From: Neisseria weaveri | GTDB taxonomy: Bacteria; Pseudomonadota; Gammaproteobacteria; Burkholderiales; Neisseriaceae | Direction of reading: 5' to 3' | DNA length: 64,000 nucleotides | Assembly: GCF_900638685.1 (NCBI RefSeq) | Contig: NZ_LR134533.1 | Location: forward strand, 1,922,001 to 1,986,000 | Shown here: in pieces, positions 34,288-44,637 of the stretch | Numbering within the stretch: the first letter of the stretch is position 1 | Layout: each line of letters starts with the position of its first letter | Made by a program: the position numbers and the translations under genes | The notes under the pieces: model-generated | The model's input: the letters and a program-made list of their open reading frames with translations, nothing else | Databases searched by the model: none | Told to the model about the DNA's origin: nothing

Positions 34288-34448
34288 TGGTCGGGTACCG
34301 TGAAAGCGCCGGATAGGCTTGAGATCAGAGTTGATTTGACCGGGTTTTGCAGGTGCAACACTTTGATCTGTGCGTCATGAATCGTGCTGATAGGAATTTA
34401 GTATTTTATTCGGTATCGGGATTCATGAATTTGAAGGATTGATTAGAT

Positions 34449-34475
34449 AGGCCGTCTGAAATTTCAGACGGCCTA
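34449..34475. terminator. DUS pair downstream of tRNA-Ser and icd
   Basis: AG-DUS 34449-34460 and inverse 34463-34474, in the gap between tRNA-Ser and icd. Confidence 0.6.
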
Positions 34476-34498
34476 TCTGCTCTGATTCGTAAGGATAT

Positions 34499-34527
34499 AA
34501 AAAAGCCCGGATAACCATATCCGGGCC
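34499..34527 (-). terminator. Intrinsic terminator after icd
   Basis: On the minus strand GCCCGGATAT / TTATCCGGGC followed by TTTTTT, about 20 bp past the icd stop. Confidence 0.85.
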
Positions 34528-34545
34528 GGGAGACTGTTTACAGTC

Positions 34546-35784
<1,239 letters not shown>

Positions 35785-35931
35785 GGTGTCTCCTGTCTTT
35801 ATTGGGTTCTTCTAGTTGTACGGTATAAGCCGTAATTGCCTGCCGATTATGCTTGATTTTTTGTTGTTACGCTAGGGGTTAGTCGGCTTTGGCGGTAGAA
35901 TAGGGCATATTTTGATAAATTGACATATGAA

Positions 35932-36489
35932 ATGAACGATTTAATTGCTTTTAACAAGCCTTACGGCGTGATTTGCCAATTTTCTGCCCATGAGAAATAC
36001 GGCACGCTGAAAGATTATATCCGGCAGCCCGGGTTTTATCCTGCCGGCCGGCTTGATACAGACAGTGAGGGTTTGCTGCTGTTGACGAATAACGGACGCT
36101 TGCAGGCTCAGATTGCGGAGCCGAAACACGGTAAAGAAAAAACTTATTGGGCGCAACTTGAAGGCGGATATCACCCTGAAAAATTGGTTTTGCTGACAAA
36201 ATGTATGGATTTGGGGGATTTTATCACCCAGCCCGCCGAAGTCCGCTTGTTGGAAGCAGGAGAAGCGGAATGCCTGTGGCCGAGAAATCCGCCGATACGC
36301 GAACGTAAAACTGTTCCGGATTTTTGGGTGGAAATTAAAATCAGCGAGGGTAAAAACCGTCAAGTCCGCAGGATGACGGCCAAAGCCGGCTATCCGTGTT
36401 TGCGTTTGGTTAGGGTTGCGGTCGGTAAGCTGAATGTTTTTGATTTGGGCTTGGGTTTGGGAGAGTGGTCTTTCTGCAGCAGACCTTGA
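35932..36489 (+). CDS. rluE: RsuA/RluE-family pseudouridine synthase
   Basis: A 185-aa protein without an S4 domain. FNKPYGVICQFS is at the N-terminus. The catalytic motif PAGRLDTDSEGLLLLTNNG contains the nucleophilic Asp near residue 42. KTYWAQLEG and the C-terminal EGKNRQVRRMTAKAGYPCLRLVRVAVG also fit. The short form and sequence match RluE, which makes pseudouridine 2457 in 23S rRNA. The ATG at 35932 is preferred to an in-frame TTG at 35920. It is divergent from icd. Confidence 0.88.
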   Translation: MNDLIAFNKPYGVICQFSAHEKYGTLKDYIRQPGFYPAGRLDTDSEGLLLLTNNGRLQAQIAEPKHGKEKTYWAQLEGGYHPEKLVLLTKCMDLGDFITQPAEVRLLEAGEAECLWPRNPPIRERKTVPDFWVEIKISEGKNRQVRRMTAKAGYPCLRLVRVAVGKLNVFDLGLGLGEWSFCSRP

Positions 36490-36510
36490 TAATTGAAATC
36501 AGTAAGTGAA

Positions 36511-36553
36511 AAAACGGAGCGGATTTTTTTGTGAAAATCCGCTCCGTTTTTTT
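36511..36553. terminator. Bidirectional intrinsic terminator rluE / lgt
   Basis: A 17-bp perfect stem AAAACGGAGCGGATTTT / AAAATCCGCTCCGTTTT, flanked by A and T runs on both sides, between convergent genes. Confidence 0.9.
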
Positions 36554-36569
36554 GTGTGTTGCCAATCGG

Positions 36570-37424
36570 TTAAACAGTATTTTTTTTGCTGCCGAAATAA
36601 ACGAATCCGATTGCGCCTAACACAATCATCGGTACGCTCAGCCATTGTCCCATAGACAAGCCTAAAGTCAGCAGGCCGAGATAATCGTCCGGTTGGCGGG
36701 CGAATTCGGCGATAAAGCGGAAGATGCCGTAACCTGCCAGAAACAGCGAGGCAACTTGGCCGGTCGGGCGTGCTTTTTTAGAAAACAGCCATACGATAAT
36801 AAACAGGGCAATGCCTTCCAAAGCAAATTGGTACAGCTGGGAAGGATGGCGAGGCAGCATGCCGTATTGGTTGAGCCATTCAAGCCATTGCGGGTTGTGG
36901 GCGGCTGCGGTTAAGTCTTCGTAATGTGCTTGGGGAAAGCCCATGGCCCAAAATGCGTTGATGTCGGTGACGCGCCCCCATAGTTCGCCGTTGATAAAGT
37001 TGCCGATACGGCCGGAAGCCAAACCTAAAGGAACCAGCGGTGCGACAAAATCGGCAACACGTAGAAAACCCAATTTGTGTTTGCGTCCAAACAGCCACAT
37101 GGCGGCCAATACACCTAAGAAGCCGCCGTGAAAAGACATGCCGCCTTCCCACACTTTGAAAATATCGAGCGGATTGGTCAAATAATCAGAAAGTTTATAA
37201 AACAAAACATAGCCCAGGCGGCCGCCTAAAATCACGCCCAATACGCCCCAAGTCAGGAAATCGTCGAGCATTTCTTTGGTAAACACGGTATTGCCCTGAT
37301 TGATTCGGCGGCGGCCCAGCCAGATAAACAGGATAAAGCCGACAATATAACTGAGCGCGTACCAGCGGATGGCCAACGGGCCGATACTGACGAGAACGGG
37401 ATCGAATTGGGGATGAATAATCAT
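36570..37424 (-). CDS. lgt: Prolipoprotein diacylglyceryl transferase Lgt
   Basis: A 284-aa inner-membrane enzyme that attaches diacylglycerol to the lipobox cysteine of prolipoproteins. The signature [15 protein letters not shown] is near residue 138. [11 protein letters not shown] is near the start, the essential HGGFLG segment near 100, and seven hydrophobic segments are visible. At least four predicted lipoproteins in this window (YceI-like, cystine-binding, polyamine-binding, Asp/Arg-repeat) would be its substrates. It is divergent from ilvD. Confidence 0.95.
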   Translation of the reverse strand: MIIHPQFDPVLVSIGPLAIRWYALSYIVGFILFIWLGRRRINQGNTVFTKEMLDDFLTWGVLGVILGGRLGYVLFYKLSDYLTNPLDIFKVWEGGMSFHGGFLGVLAAMWLFGRKHKLGFLRVADFVAPLVPLGLASGRIGNFINGELWGRVTDINAFWAMGFPQAHYEDLTAAAHNPQWLEWLNQYGMLPRHPSQLYQFALEGIALFIIVWLFSKKARPTGQVASLFLAGYGIFRFIAEFARQPDDYLGLLTLGLSMGQWLSVPMIVLGAIGFVYFGSKKNTV

Positions 37425-37741
37425 GGGTAAAACAGTCCGTTAGTGATTTCAGACGGCCATTATAGTCAATCGCCCCGGGTTTTACTATGTTGTTGCCGGT
37501 CGGCGTTGGCGGTTTGCGTGAAAATGCGTTGGGCCGTATGGACTTTTGAAAGCTTGATAACATCGCTGCAAGGTTGTTTTGTTGCTTTCTTAATTGTTGA
37601 CAATTGGTATAGAATAACGCATATCGAATGATGTCGAACCGGTTTTTATATAATCTATTCCGGTTAATCCGAATTTCTTTACAGAGGCCGTCTGAAATTT
37701 CAGACGGCCTCTCATAGAACCAAAGACAAAAGGAACACACC
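37425..37741. promoter_or_regulatory. Divergent lgt-ilvD regulatory region with a DUS hairpin
   Basis: A 317-bp gap. A DUS inverted pair (37685-37696 and 37699-37710) lies about 30 bp before the ilvD ATG, in what should be the ilvD leader; no gene ends here. TTGACA at 37597 is a candidate -35 but lacks a good -10 at the right spacing. An unpaired DUS-like TTTCAGACGGCC lies near 37448. Confidence 0.55.
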
Positions 37742-39604
37742 ATGCCAGCTTACCGCTCCAAAACCTCCACCCACGGCCGCAATATGGCGGGCGCACGCGC
37801 TTTATGGCGTGCCACCGGCGTGGCCGAAGAAGATTTTGGCAAACCGATTATCGCCATTGCCAACTCGTTCACCCAATTCGTGCCCGGCCATGTGCATCTG
37901 CACAATATGGGCCAGCTTGTGGCGCGCGAAATCGAAAAAGCGGGCGGCTTGGCCAAAGAATTCAACACCATCGCGGTGGACGACGGCATTGCCATGGGCC
38001 ACAGCGGTATGCTCTACAGCCTGCCCAGCCGCGATTTGATTGCCGATTCGGTGGAATACATGGTGAACGCGCATTGCGCCGACGCGCTGGTGTGCATTTC
38101 CAACTGCGACAAAATCACCCCGGGCATGCTGATGGCCGCCATGCGCCTGAACATTCCCACCGTGTTCGTTTCAGGCGGCCCGATGGAAGCGGGCAAGGTC
38201 ATCGGCGTGGCCAACATTACCGACACCCGCAAGCTCGATTTGGTCGATGCGATGGTGGATGCCGCCAACGATGAAGTGTCTGACGCAGAAGTGGCTGCTG
38301 TAGAACGCTCCGCCTGCCCGACCTGCGGTTCCTGCTCCGGCATGTTTACCGCCAACTCCATGAACTGCCTTACCGAAGCCTTAGGATTGTCGCTGCCGGG
38401 CAACGGCTCGCTGCTGGCCACCCACGCAGGCCGTAAAGAACTGTTTTTGGAAGCAGGCCGTCTGATTGTGGAAATTACCAAACGCTATTACGAGCAAGAC
38501 GACGAGAGCGTATTGCCGCGCAGCATTGCCACCAAAGCCGCATTTGAAAACGCCATGAGTTTGGACGTGGCGATGGGCGGTTCCACCAACACCGTGCTGC
38601 ATTTGTTGGCCGCCGCCAGCGAAGCGCAAGTGGATTTCAAAATGGCCGACATCGACCGCATCAGCCGCCAAGTGCCGTGTTTGTGTAAGGTTGCACCCGC
38701 CACGCAGAAATACCACATGGAAGACGTGCACCGCGCAGGCGGCGTGATGGGTATTCTGGCCGAACTCGACCGCGCCGGCTGCCTGAAAACCGATGTTTCC
38801 ACCGTTCACGAAAAAACCTTGAAAGACGCGCTGGCGAAATGGGACATCACCAACCCCGCCAACGAAACCGCACATCAGCGCTACAAAGCCGCACCGGGCG
38901 GCGTGCGCACCACCGAAGCCTTTTCGCAAAACCGACAATGGCCTTCGCTCGACCTCGACCGCGAAAACGGCTGTATCCGCAGTAAAGCACACGCTTATTC
39001 GCAAGACGGCGGCTTGGCGGTGCTGTTCGGCAATATTGCCGAGCGCGGCTGCGTGGTGAAAACCGCCGGTGTGGACGACAGCATTCTCACATTCACCGGC
39101 CGCGCGCGCGTGTTTGAAAGCCAAGACTCTGCCGTGGCGGGCATTTTGGATAATCAAATCGTTGCGGGCGACATCGTGATCATCCGCTACGAAGGCCCGA
39201 AAGGCGGCCCGGGCATGCAGGAAATGCTCTATCCCACCAGCTACCTGAAATCCAAAGGCTTGGGCAAAGCCTGCGCCTTGCTCACCGACGGCCGTTTTTC
39301 AGGCGGCACTTCCGGCTTGAGCATCGGCCACGTTTCGCCCGAAGCGGCAGAAGGCGGTGCCATCGGTTTGGTAAAAGAGGGCGACACCATCGAAATCGAC
39401 ATCCCTAACCGCAGCATCCGTTTGGCCGTTTCCGATGAAGAGTTGACCGTGCGCCGCAGCGAAATGGAAGCGCGCGGAGCCAAAGCGTGGAAACCCGAAA
39501 ACCGCGACCGCCACGTTTCCGCCGCCTTGCGTGCTTACGCGGCCATGACCACTTCCGCCGACACCGGCGCGGTGCGCGATGTGAGCCAAGTCGAGCGCAA
39601 ATAA
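37742..39604 (+). CDS. ilvD: Dihydroxy-acid dehydratase IlvD
   Basis: A 620-aa iron-sulfur dehydratase of branched-chain amino acid synthesis. Cluster-ligand regions are visible: [13 protein letters not shown] near residue 119 and [18 protein letters not shown] near 192. Family blocks [26 protein letters not shown] and [20 protein letters not shown] follow. Length matches the E. coli enzyme. AAAGGAAC precedes the ATG. No other ilv gene is adjacent. Confidence 0.96.
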   Translation: MPAYRSKTSTHGRNMAGARALWRATGVAEEDFGKPIIAIANSFTQFVPGHVHLHNMGQLVAREIEKAGGLAKEFNTIAVDDGIAMGHSGMLYSLPSRDLIADSVEYMVNAHCADALVCISNCDKITPGMLMAAMRLNIPTVFVSGGPMEAGKVIGVANITDTRKLDLVDAMVDAANDEVSDAEVAAVERSACPTCGSCSGMFTANSMNCLTEALGLSLPGNGSLLATHAGRKELFLEAGRLIVEITKRYYEQDDESVLPRSIATKAAFENAMSLDVAMGGSTNTVLHLLAAASEAQVDFKMADIDRISRQVPCLCKVAPATQKYHMEDVHRAGGVMGILAELDRAGCLKTDVSTVHEKTLKDALAKWDITNPANETAHQRYKAAPGGVRTTEAFSQNRQWPSLDLDRENGCIRSKAHAYSQDGGLAVLFGNIAERGCVVKTAGVDDSILTFTGRARVFESQDSAVAGILDNQIVAGDIVIIRYEGPKGGPGMQEMLYPTSYLKSKGLGKACALLTDGRFSGGTSGLSIGHVSPEAAEGGAIGLVKEGDTIEIDIPNRSIRLAVSDEELTVRRSEMEARGAKAWKPENRDRHVSAALRAYAAMTTSADTGAVRDVSQVERK

Positions 39605-39620
39605 GCGTTGAATGATGAAG

Positions 39621-39662
39621 AGGCCGTCTGAATTTTCAGACGGCTTTTTTTTCAGACGGCCT
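39621..39662 (+). terminator. DUS terminator of ilvD with a duplicated right arm
   Basis: AG-DUS 39621-39632 pairs with TTCAGACGGCTT at 39635-39646. After a T run a second right arm, TTCAGACGGCCT, follows at 39651-39662, offset by 16 bp. It is a two-copy tandem on one arm, like a short version of the large arrays. Confidence 0.7.
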
Positions 39663-39773
39663 GTTCAGGTAAACCAACTTCAGTCGAAAAGGATGTTGAG
39701 ATTTGATTGGCGTAAACCGTTTGCTCTGAAAAACCGTTGATGTGTTGTGTATATTGGTTTTGGCAGAAACAAG

Positions 39774-39802
39774 AGGCCGTCTGAAATTTTCAGACGGCCT
39801 TA
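39774..39802 (-). terminator. DUS-pair terminator of the ArsR-family gene
   Basis: AG-DUS 39774-39785 and inverse 39789-39800, just past the regulator's stop on the minus strand. Confidence 0.75.
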
Positions 39803-39808
39803 TGTTTA

Positions 39809-40492
39809 TCAATAATCCGGTTTATCCGTATCGAATTGCTGCAGACGGTTGATGTAGGCTCGACCGGCTTCGGTCAGTTGCAGGAAACGTGTTTCGTGTG
39901 AAGGTTGGTATACATAGCCTCTTGCAACAAAAGCGGCCAGCAGTTCGTGGCCGAGCCAGCCTGAGATGTGGGGGCGTTTTTCGGTCCAGTCGGTGCAGGC
40001 GGCGGTGTAGGGCGGATAGTCTTTGTCGTCGATATCCAAGCCGGTAAGCCAGTCGCGACCGCTATCGGTCAGGTCGAAGCGGTTGTCGACTTGGTTCCAT
40101 ACGATAAATCGGGCTTGGCAGAGTGCTTGGCTGATTTCTACGGCAATTTTGCCTGCCATGTGCCCGTAGCAAACGCGTAGGGTGTGGCTGCCGTGTTTGG
40201 GGGAAGGTACGGTGTGTTGCGGTGCGAGCATGGCCAATTGCTGTAAGGCGTTCATGATGTCGGGATGGCTGATGCGGTATAGGCGGCTTCTGCCTTGCTG
40301 TTTCATGCTGATGAGGCCGCCGTGAAGCAGTTTGCTGAGATGTACACTGGCGGTTTGGGCACTGATGCCTGCAGCTGCGGCCAATTCGGTTGCGTTGAGT
40401 TCTCCGCGTCCGATTAGGGCGTCCAGCATCATGGCGCGGCTGGGGTGACCGATAAGGTGGGCGGTGTGGGTGAAGTGGTGGGCAAGAGACAT
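39809..40492 (-). CDS. ArsR-family transcriptional regulator with C-terminal extension
   Basis: A 227-aa protein. The N-terminal winged helix (about residues 5-85: SRAMMLDALIGRGELNATELAAAAGISAQTASVHLSKLLHGGLI...RSRLYRI) fits ArsR. The 130-residue C-terminal domain (GHMAGKIAVEISQALCQARF... FDLTDSGRDWL) looks like a second sensing/dimer domain rather than a metal site. No CxC-type metal motif is seen. The divergent partner is an EamA exporter 148 bp away, so it probably controls that gene; the ligand is unknown. Confidence 0.82.
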   Translation of the reverse strand: MSLAHHFTHTAHLIGHPSRAMMLDALIGRGELNATELAAAAGISAQTASVHLSKLLHGGLISMKQQGRSRLYRISHPDIMNALQQLAMLAPQHTVPSPKHGSHTLRVCYGHMAGKIAVEISQALCQARFIVWNQVDNRFDLTDSGRDWLTGLDIDDKDYPPYTAACTDWTEKRPHISGWLGHELLAAFVARGYVYQPSHETRFLQLTEAGRAYINRLQQFDTDKPDY

Positions 40493-40639
40493 GGTTTTCC
40501 TTTTTCAGACGGCCTTTGAGTCGCGGCTTTGTCGGTATTTTAAAGGATGTTGCTGGTTTGTTATTTCGTTTTGCAACGAAATAAGTAAGGGGAGGTTTGT
40601 GCTAGCGTGTGGCTGTTGTTGCTTGATAGAGGGGATGTT

Positions 40640-41509
40640 ATGCGTTGGCTGTTCGGTGTGGTGTTCAGTTTGTTGTGGTCGTCTGCGTTTATTGCGGGTA
40701 AATACAGTTTGGTCTATCTGCCGCCGATTGATGTGTTGAGTTTGCGTTTTTTGTCGGCCGGAGTGTTGATTTTGGCGGTGTGTTGGGGGATGAGGCGGCA
40801 GGAAGCGTTTGCAGCTTGGTGGACGGATAAGCGTTTGTGGCGGGACGGCTGGATATTGGGCTTGCTTAATTATGTTCTTTATCTCGGTTTTTCTTATACG
40901 GGTTTGCAGACGGTGTCGCCGGAATTGGTGGTGTTGTTGGTGTCGACCATGCCTTTTGTGACGGCTTTTGCGGTTTCGTGTATTACGCGGAAGTGGTCGT
41001 GGCTGCAATGGCTGGCGATTGGCGTAGGATTTGTAGGTGTGTATATCGTGTTGTCGGTGAGAATGCCGCAAGTGCAGGGCGGTGTGGGGATTGTGTGGAC
41101 TTTGCTGGGTATGCTGGCTTTGGCGGGGGGAACTTTGTTTTATCAGTTTTATGCGGTCCGCCATCATGCTTTGCCGTTAACCGGTATTCAGAATTTGTTC
41201 GGCGGTCTGATTTTGCTGCCGTTGTCTGCGCCGGAAAAATGGCCGGATGCGGTGGCCTTGCCGGTATTTTCGTTGTCGGTCGGTTATCAGGTGGTTGTGG
41301 TGTCGGGCGTGGCGATGTTGATGTGGTTTCGGTTGGTGCGTTGGTTCGGCTCGGATAATGCTTCTGCTTTCCATCTGTTGAATCCGATTTTCGCTGCTGT
41401 TTTGGCTTGGTGGTTTTTCGGTGCGGATTTGGGTATGGTCGATGCGGTCGGTACGCTGCTGGTGGTGTCGGCTTTGGGGTTGCTGAATCGGGAGAGGCGC
41501 AGGGTGTAG
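40640..41509 (+). CDS. EamA/DMT-family transporter
   Basis: A 289-aa protein with about ten hydrophobic segments forming two EamA repeats: N-terminal WLFGVVFSLLWSSAFIAGKYSL...DVLSLRFL, and a second repeat ending HLLNPIFAAVLAWWFFGADLGMVDAVGTLLVVSALGLL. DMT exporters export amino acids or metabolites; the substrate is not predictable. The ATG at 40640 (AGAGGGG upstream) is preferred over GTG 40607. It is divergent from the ArsR-family gene. Confidence 0.88.
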   Translation: MRWLFGVVFSLLWSSAFIAGKYSLVYLPPIDVLSLRFLSAGVLILAVCWGMRRQEAFAAWWTDKRLWRDGWILGLLNYVLYLGFSYTGLQTVSPELVVLLVSTMPFVTAFAVSCITRKWSWLQWLAIGVGFVGVYIVLSVRMPQVQGGVGIVWTLLGMLALAGGTLFYQFYAVRHHALPLTGIQNLFGGLILLPLSAPEKWPDAVALPVFSLSVGYQVVVVSGVAMLMWFRLVRWFGSDNASAFHLLNPIFAAVLAWWFFGADLGMVDAVGTLLVVSALGLLNRERRRV

Positions 41510-41530
41510 ATGGCGTGTGGGCTGGATACG

Positions 41531-41602
41531 AGGCCGTCTGAAAATTTCATGTATGCCTCAGTAAGGCGAAACTTGTTTCACTGTTATTTTTCAGACGGCC
41601 TT
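41531..41602 (+). terminator. Widely spaced DUS inverted pair
   Basis: AG-DUS 41531-41542 and inverse 41590-41601, with 47 nt between; a terminator for the EamA gene is possible but the loop is long. Confidence 0.5.
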
Positions 41603-41690
41603 GCGGTTTTGCAGGTGTGGTCAGCTGATATTTTGTCGCAGCAGGAAAAATAACGTATATTGTTGGTTTTCAAATGACTTGGGAATCGAT

Positions 41691-43031
41691 ATGAATTGGC
41701 AGCAGTTGCTCAGCACGCAGCGGTTTAAAGTGGAAAATGGTGAAATCATTGCAACACATACGCCTTCGACTCAAGAGGGTATGGATGCGTTGCGGACGGA
41801 TTTTCATATCGATTATGACCGTGTGGTTTTTTCAGGCGCATTCCGCCGCTTGGGCAGAAAAACCCAAGTGCATCCGTTTGCCGAGCACGACCATACGCAC
41901 AACCGCCTGACGCACAGTGTAGAAGTGGCCAGCGTCGGCAGAAGTTTGGGTAATCGGGTGGGCGTGATGTTGCAGTCGGGCGGTTTTCTGCCTGCAGGCA
42001 ATACGCCTAGCGATATCGGAACGGCAGTGCAAGTCGCCTGCTTGGCACATGATCTGGGTAATCCGCCGTTCGGCCACACCGGAGAGAGTGCGTTAAGGGA
42101 ATGGTTTAGAGACGAAAAGCATGCCCCTTATTTGCAAACATTAACCGAAGCCGAGCGCAACGATGTGCAGACTTATGAAGGTAATGCCCACAGCCTGCGC
42201 ATTTTGGCCAGTTTGGAGATGTATCATAACCGCGGAGGAATGCGGCTGACTGCGACCACGATAGGCGCATTGTTGAAATATCCTTGGACAACGCTGGATC
42301 CGCGCGGCAAACATAAATTCAATATTTACCAAACCGAGCTGCCGTTTATCCGTCGCGTGGCAGAAGAATTGGGATTGATACAGCTATCGCCGGATTGTTG
42401 GACACGCCATCCGCTCTCTTATTTGATGGAAGCGGCAGACGATATCTGCTATGCCTTGTTGGATTTGGAAGATGCAGTAGAAATCGGTTTGCTCGATGAA
42501 ATTGAAGTGGAAAGCGTTTTATCGGAGCTGACTTTTGTAGAAAATACATGGCATGCGCAATCAAGCCGCCAGCGTTGTGCCATGCTGCGCGGCATAGCCA
42601 TCGGTAAAGCGGTGGATGACGTCGCCCAAACTTTTATGATGCACCAATCCGATTTTTTAAGCGGAGAATTTAAAGGCAAAGATTTATTGGCATTGTGCAG
42701 TCCGAAAGTCCAAAACACCTTGGAAAAAGCCAAAGAATTGGCCAGAACGAGAATTTTCCGCCATCAAAGCAAGTTGATAACGGAAATTGCCGCTTTCCCG
42801 TGTTTGGGTTCGATTTTAGATTTATTGATTCCCGCTGCCCATACTTTGCTTACTGGAAATAAAGTAACCGTCCGGCAATCGCTGGCACTTGATTTGTTGC
42901 AGGAAGATCCGATTCGGACCACAGACAGTCTGTATCAGGCTTATATGAAGATTCTCGATTTTGTCGGAGGTATGACCGATAACGCTGCCGCACGAATGGC
43001 AAGAGATTTGTCCGGAGTAGGGATGTTATAA
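41691..43031 (+). CDS. dgt: dGTP triphosphohydrolase-like protein Dgt
   Basis: A 446-aa HD-superfamily dNTP triphosphohydrolase. The HD metal motif residues are HNRLTHSVEVASVGRSLGNR (H...) and ACLAHDLGNPPFGHTGE (HD), with YEGNAHSLRILASLE and a later SYLMEAADDICYALLDLEDA (the final Asp ligand). It degrades dNTPs to nucleoside and tripolyphosphate. The ATG at 41691 (MNWQQLLSTQRFK) matches the family N-terminus; an upstream in-frame start at 41601 would read across the DUS. It is followed by tRNA genes. Confidence 0.92.
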   Translation: MNWQQLLSTQRFKVENGEIIATHTPSTQEGMDALRTDFHIDYDRVVFSGAFRRLGRKTQVHPFAEHDHTHNRLTHSVEVASVGRSLGNRVGVMLQSGGFLPAGNTPSDIGTAVQVACLAHDLGNPPFGHTGESALREWFRDEKHAPYLQTLTEAERNDVQTYEGNAHSLRILASLEMYHNRGGMRLTATTIGALLKYPWTTLDPRGKHKFNIYQTELPFIRRVAEELGLIQLSPDCWTRHPLSYLMEAADDICYALLDLEDAVEIGLLDEIEVESVLSELTFVENTWHAQSSRQRCAMLRGIAIGKAVDDVAQTFMMHQSDFLSGEFKGKDLLALCSPKVQNTLEKAKELARTRIFRHQSKLITEIAAFPCLGSILDLLIPAAHTLLTGNKVTVRQSLALDLLQEDPIRTTDSLYQAYMKILDFVGGMTDNAAARMARDLSGVGML

Positions 43032-43100
43032 ACTTCATAATTAAATTATATTTAAAATCATATGTATGGAAAAATTTTTAAAAAAGATGCAGCAAAAAGG

Positions 43101-43129
43101 TAGACAGTAAACCGGATGTTCTGTATTAT
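43101..43129 (+). promoter_or_regulatory. Promoter of the tRNA-Arg/tRNA-Glu operon
   Basis: TAGACA (43101-43106), 17-bp spacer, TATTAT (43124-43129), 44 bp upstream of tRNA-Arg. Confidence 0.7.
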
Positions 43130-43173
43130 TCGGTTCTCTTGATTCACGGCACTAACGAAGCGCAGTGAGGCAC

Positions 43174-43250
43174 GCACCCGTAGCTCAGTTGGATAGAGTA
43201 TCTGGCTACGAACCAGAGGGTCGGGCGTTCGAATCGCTCCGGGTGCGCCA
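43174..43250 (+). tRNA. tRNA-Arg (anticodon ACG)
   Basis: A 77-nt cloverleaf: acceptor GCACCCG/CGGGTGC with encoded G-CCA. The anticodon loop CTACGAA between CTGG and CCAG gives ACG (A34 normally deaminated to inosine). The T-loop is GTTCGAATC. It is cotranscribed with tRNA-Glu 13 bp away. Confidence 0.97.
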
Positions 43251-43263
43251 TAAAATCAAGTAT

Positions 43264-43338
43264 GCGCCCATCGTCTAGCGGTTAGGACATCGCCCTTTCA
43301 CGGCGGTAACCGGGGTTCGATTCCCCGTGGGCGTGCCA
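43264..43338 (+). tRNA. tRNA-Glu (anticodon TTC)
   Basis: A 75-nt tRNA. The anticodon loop CTTTCAC between CGCC and GGCG gives TTC. The D-arm is TCGTCTAGCGGTTAGGACA, the T-arm CCGGGGTTCGATTCCCCG, and the 3' CCA is encoded. The first acceptor pair is G-T as written. Confidence 0.96.
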
Positions 43339-43345
43339 GTTTACT

Positions 43346-43377
43346 AAAAAGCTCCAAGAATTTTCTTGGAGCTTTTT
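43346..43377 (+). terminator. Intrinsic terminator of the tRNA operon
   Basis: AAAAAGCTCCAAGAA / TTCTTGGAGCTTTTT, a perfect 15-bp stem. Confidence 0.9.
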
Positions 43378-43722
43378 GCATTTTTACAGATGTTGAACTG
43401 CTTCCAAATTTGCTAAGTAGTAGTTGTCATAAAATCTACGGAGATTGGCGCTTTTGAATTATTATGTATATACAGTGAGTTTGAATTTTTCATATACATA
43501 AAATGACTGTTCAAGTCGTTTTTTGAATTGCATTAAAACGGGTTGGCGAATTTTTGCTGATTGATACTTATGCAGTAAGTCTTTTAAACAAGGCCTCAAC
43601 CGCCTTTAGGCGGTTGGGTATTAAAATGCTGAATCTGTCGTATATTTTATATACGTATGATAAGGCCGTCTGAAAATTCAGACGGCCTTTTTGTCTTTTA
43701 GTGTATCAGCCAAACCTGGCAA
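43378..43722. other. Gap between tRNA operon and VIT-family gene
   Basis: An AT-rich stretch without a gene. It contains a GC-rich perfect hairpin CAACCGCCT / AGGCGGTTG (43597-43616) without a T tail. It also contains a DUS pair at 43663-43674 and 43677-43688 that serves as terminator for the minus-strand VIT gene. Nothing else is recognised. Confidence 0.6.
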
Positions 43723-44421
43723 TTAATTAGCGGTATCAAAGAAATATCCGATTAAGCCTGTGCAGGTAAGGGCGAAAATACCCCATAGTGTGGTTCGGAT
43801 GATGGCAGGGATTGTGGGTGCACCTCCGAGTTTGGCTGCCGAATAGCCGAGTAATGCAAGTCCGGTAACGGTGCTGATGGCGAGAGCGGGTATGACTGTG
43901 GATGGGGAGCTGATTATGGATATGGCAAGAGGCAATATTGCGCCTATGCAAAATGCCGTGGCTGAGGCGGCTGCAGCTTGAAACGGTTTGGCCTGCATGG
44001 TTTCGGTAATGCCGATTTCATCGCGTGCGTGTGCTTCAAGGGCGTTGTGTCGGGTTAGGGCTTGGGCAACTTGTTGTGCCAGTTGTTGATTTAGACCGCG
44101 CCTGCGGTAGATTTCTATGAGTTCTTGCAGCTCGCGCTCGGGATGGTTTTTAAGTTCGTTGTGCTCTTTATGCAGATCGGCTTTTTCGGTGTCGGATTGG
44201 CCGGATACAGAAACATATTCTCCTGCCGCCATGGAAATGGCTCCGCCGATTAAGGCTGCGGTGCCGGTGAGAAGCAGGGTGGAAGTGTGCGGATTTGTGG
44301 CTGCAATACCCATCATCAGGCTTGCGGTGGATATGAGGCCGTCGTTGGCTCCCAATATGCCTGCTCTGAGCCAGTTATTGCGGCCGCTGAAATGAGGTTC
44401 TGTATGGCTGGTGTAGTTCAT
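43723..44421 (-). CDS. VIT1/CCC1-family Fe2+/Mn2+ transporter
   Basis: A 232-aa membrane protein. The N-terminal GRNNWLRAGILGANDGLISTASLMMGIAA and GAISMAAGEYVSVSGQSDTEKADL are diagnostic of the family. A cytoplasmic Glu-rich helical segment (about 80-125, HPERELQELIEIYRRRGL) corresponds to the metal-binding region, and three C-terminal helices follow. Members move iron or manganese; in bacteria they probably export or detoxify it. No DUS or Fur-like site was identified upstream. Confidence 0.9.
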   Translation of the reverse strand: MNYTSHTEPHFSGRNNWLRAGILGANDGLISTASLMMGIAATNPHTSTLLLTGTAALIGGAISMAAGEYVSVSGQSDTEKADLHKEHNELKNHPERELQELIEIYRRRGLNQQLAQQVAQALTRHNALEAHARDEIGITETMQAKPFQAAAASATAFCIGAILPLAISIISSPSTVIPALAISTVTGLALLGYSAAKLGGAPTIPAIIRTTLWGIFALTCTGLIGYFFDTAN

Positions 44422-44637
44422 GAAATGGAAGTCCTGTGTCGGGGCTGTAATCGGTTGAGGTATGTTTAAGTTTGGAGGTGGTTTGTAAATCTTAATTCCG
44501 TTCTGCTTGAAACGGAAGCTTGAATTTCGGGTACAATACGCCCAATTGACTTATTTTTCAGACGGCCTTTAGAGTATGAATTAAAGGCTGTATGAAATAC
44601 TTATTTTTAAAAAATTATTGATAAAGTTGTATCGACT

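Noticed and set aside
43597..43616. Perfect hairpin after the tRNA operon as an insertion-sequence end or attachment site
   Set aside because: No transposase or integrase remnant, target duplication or partner repeat was found nearby.
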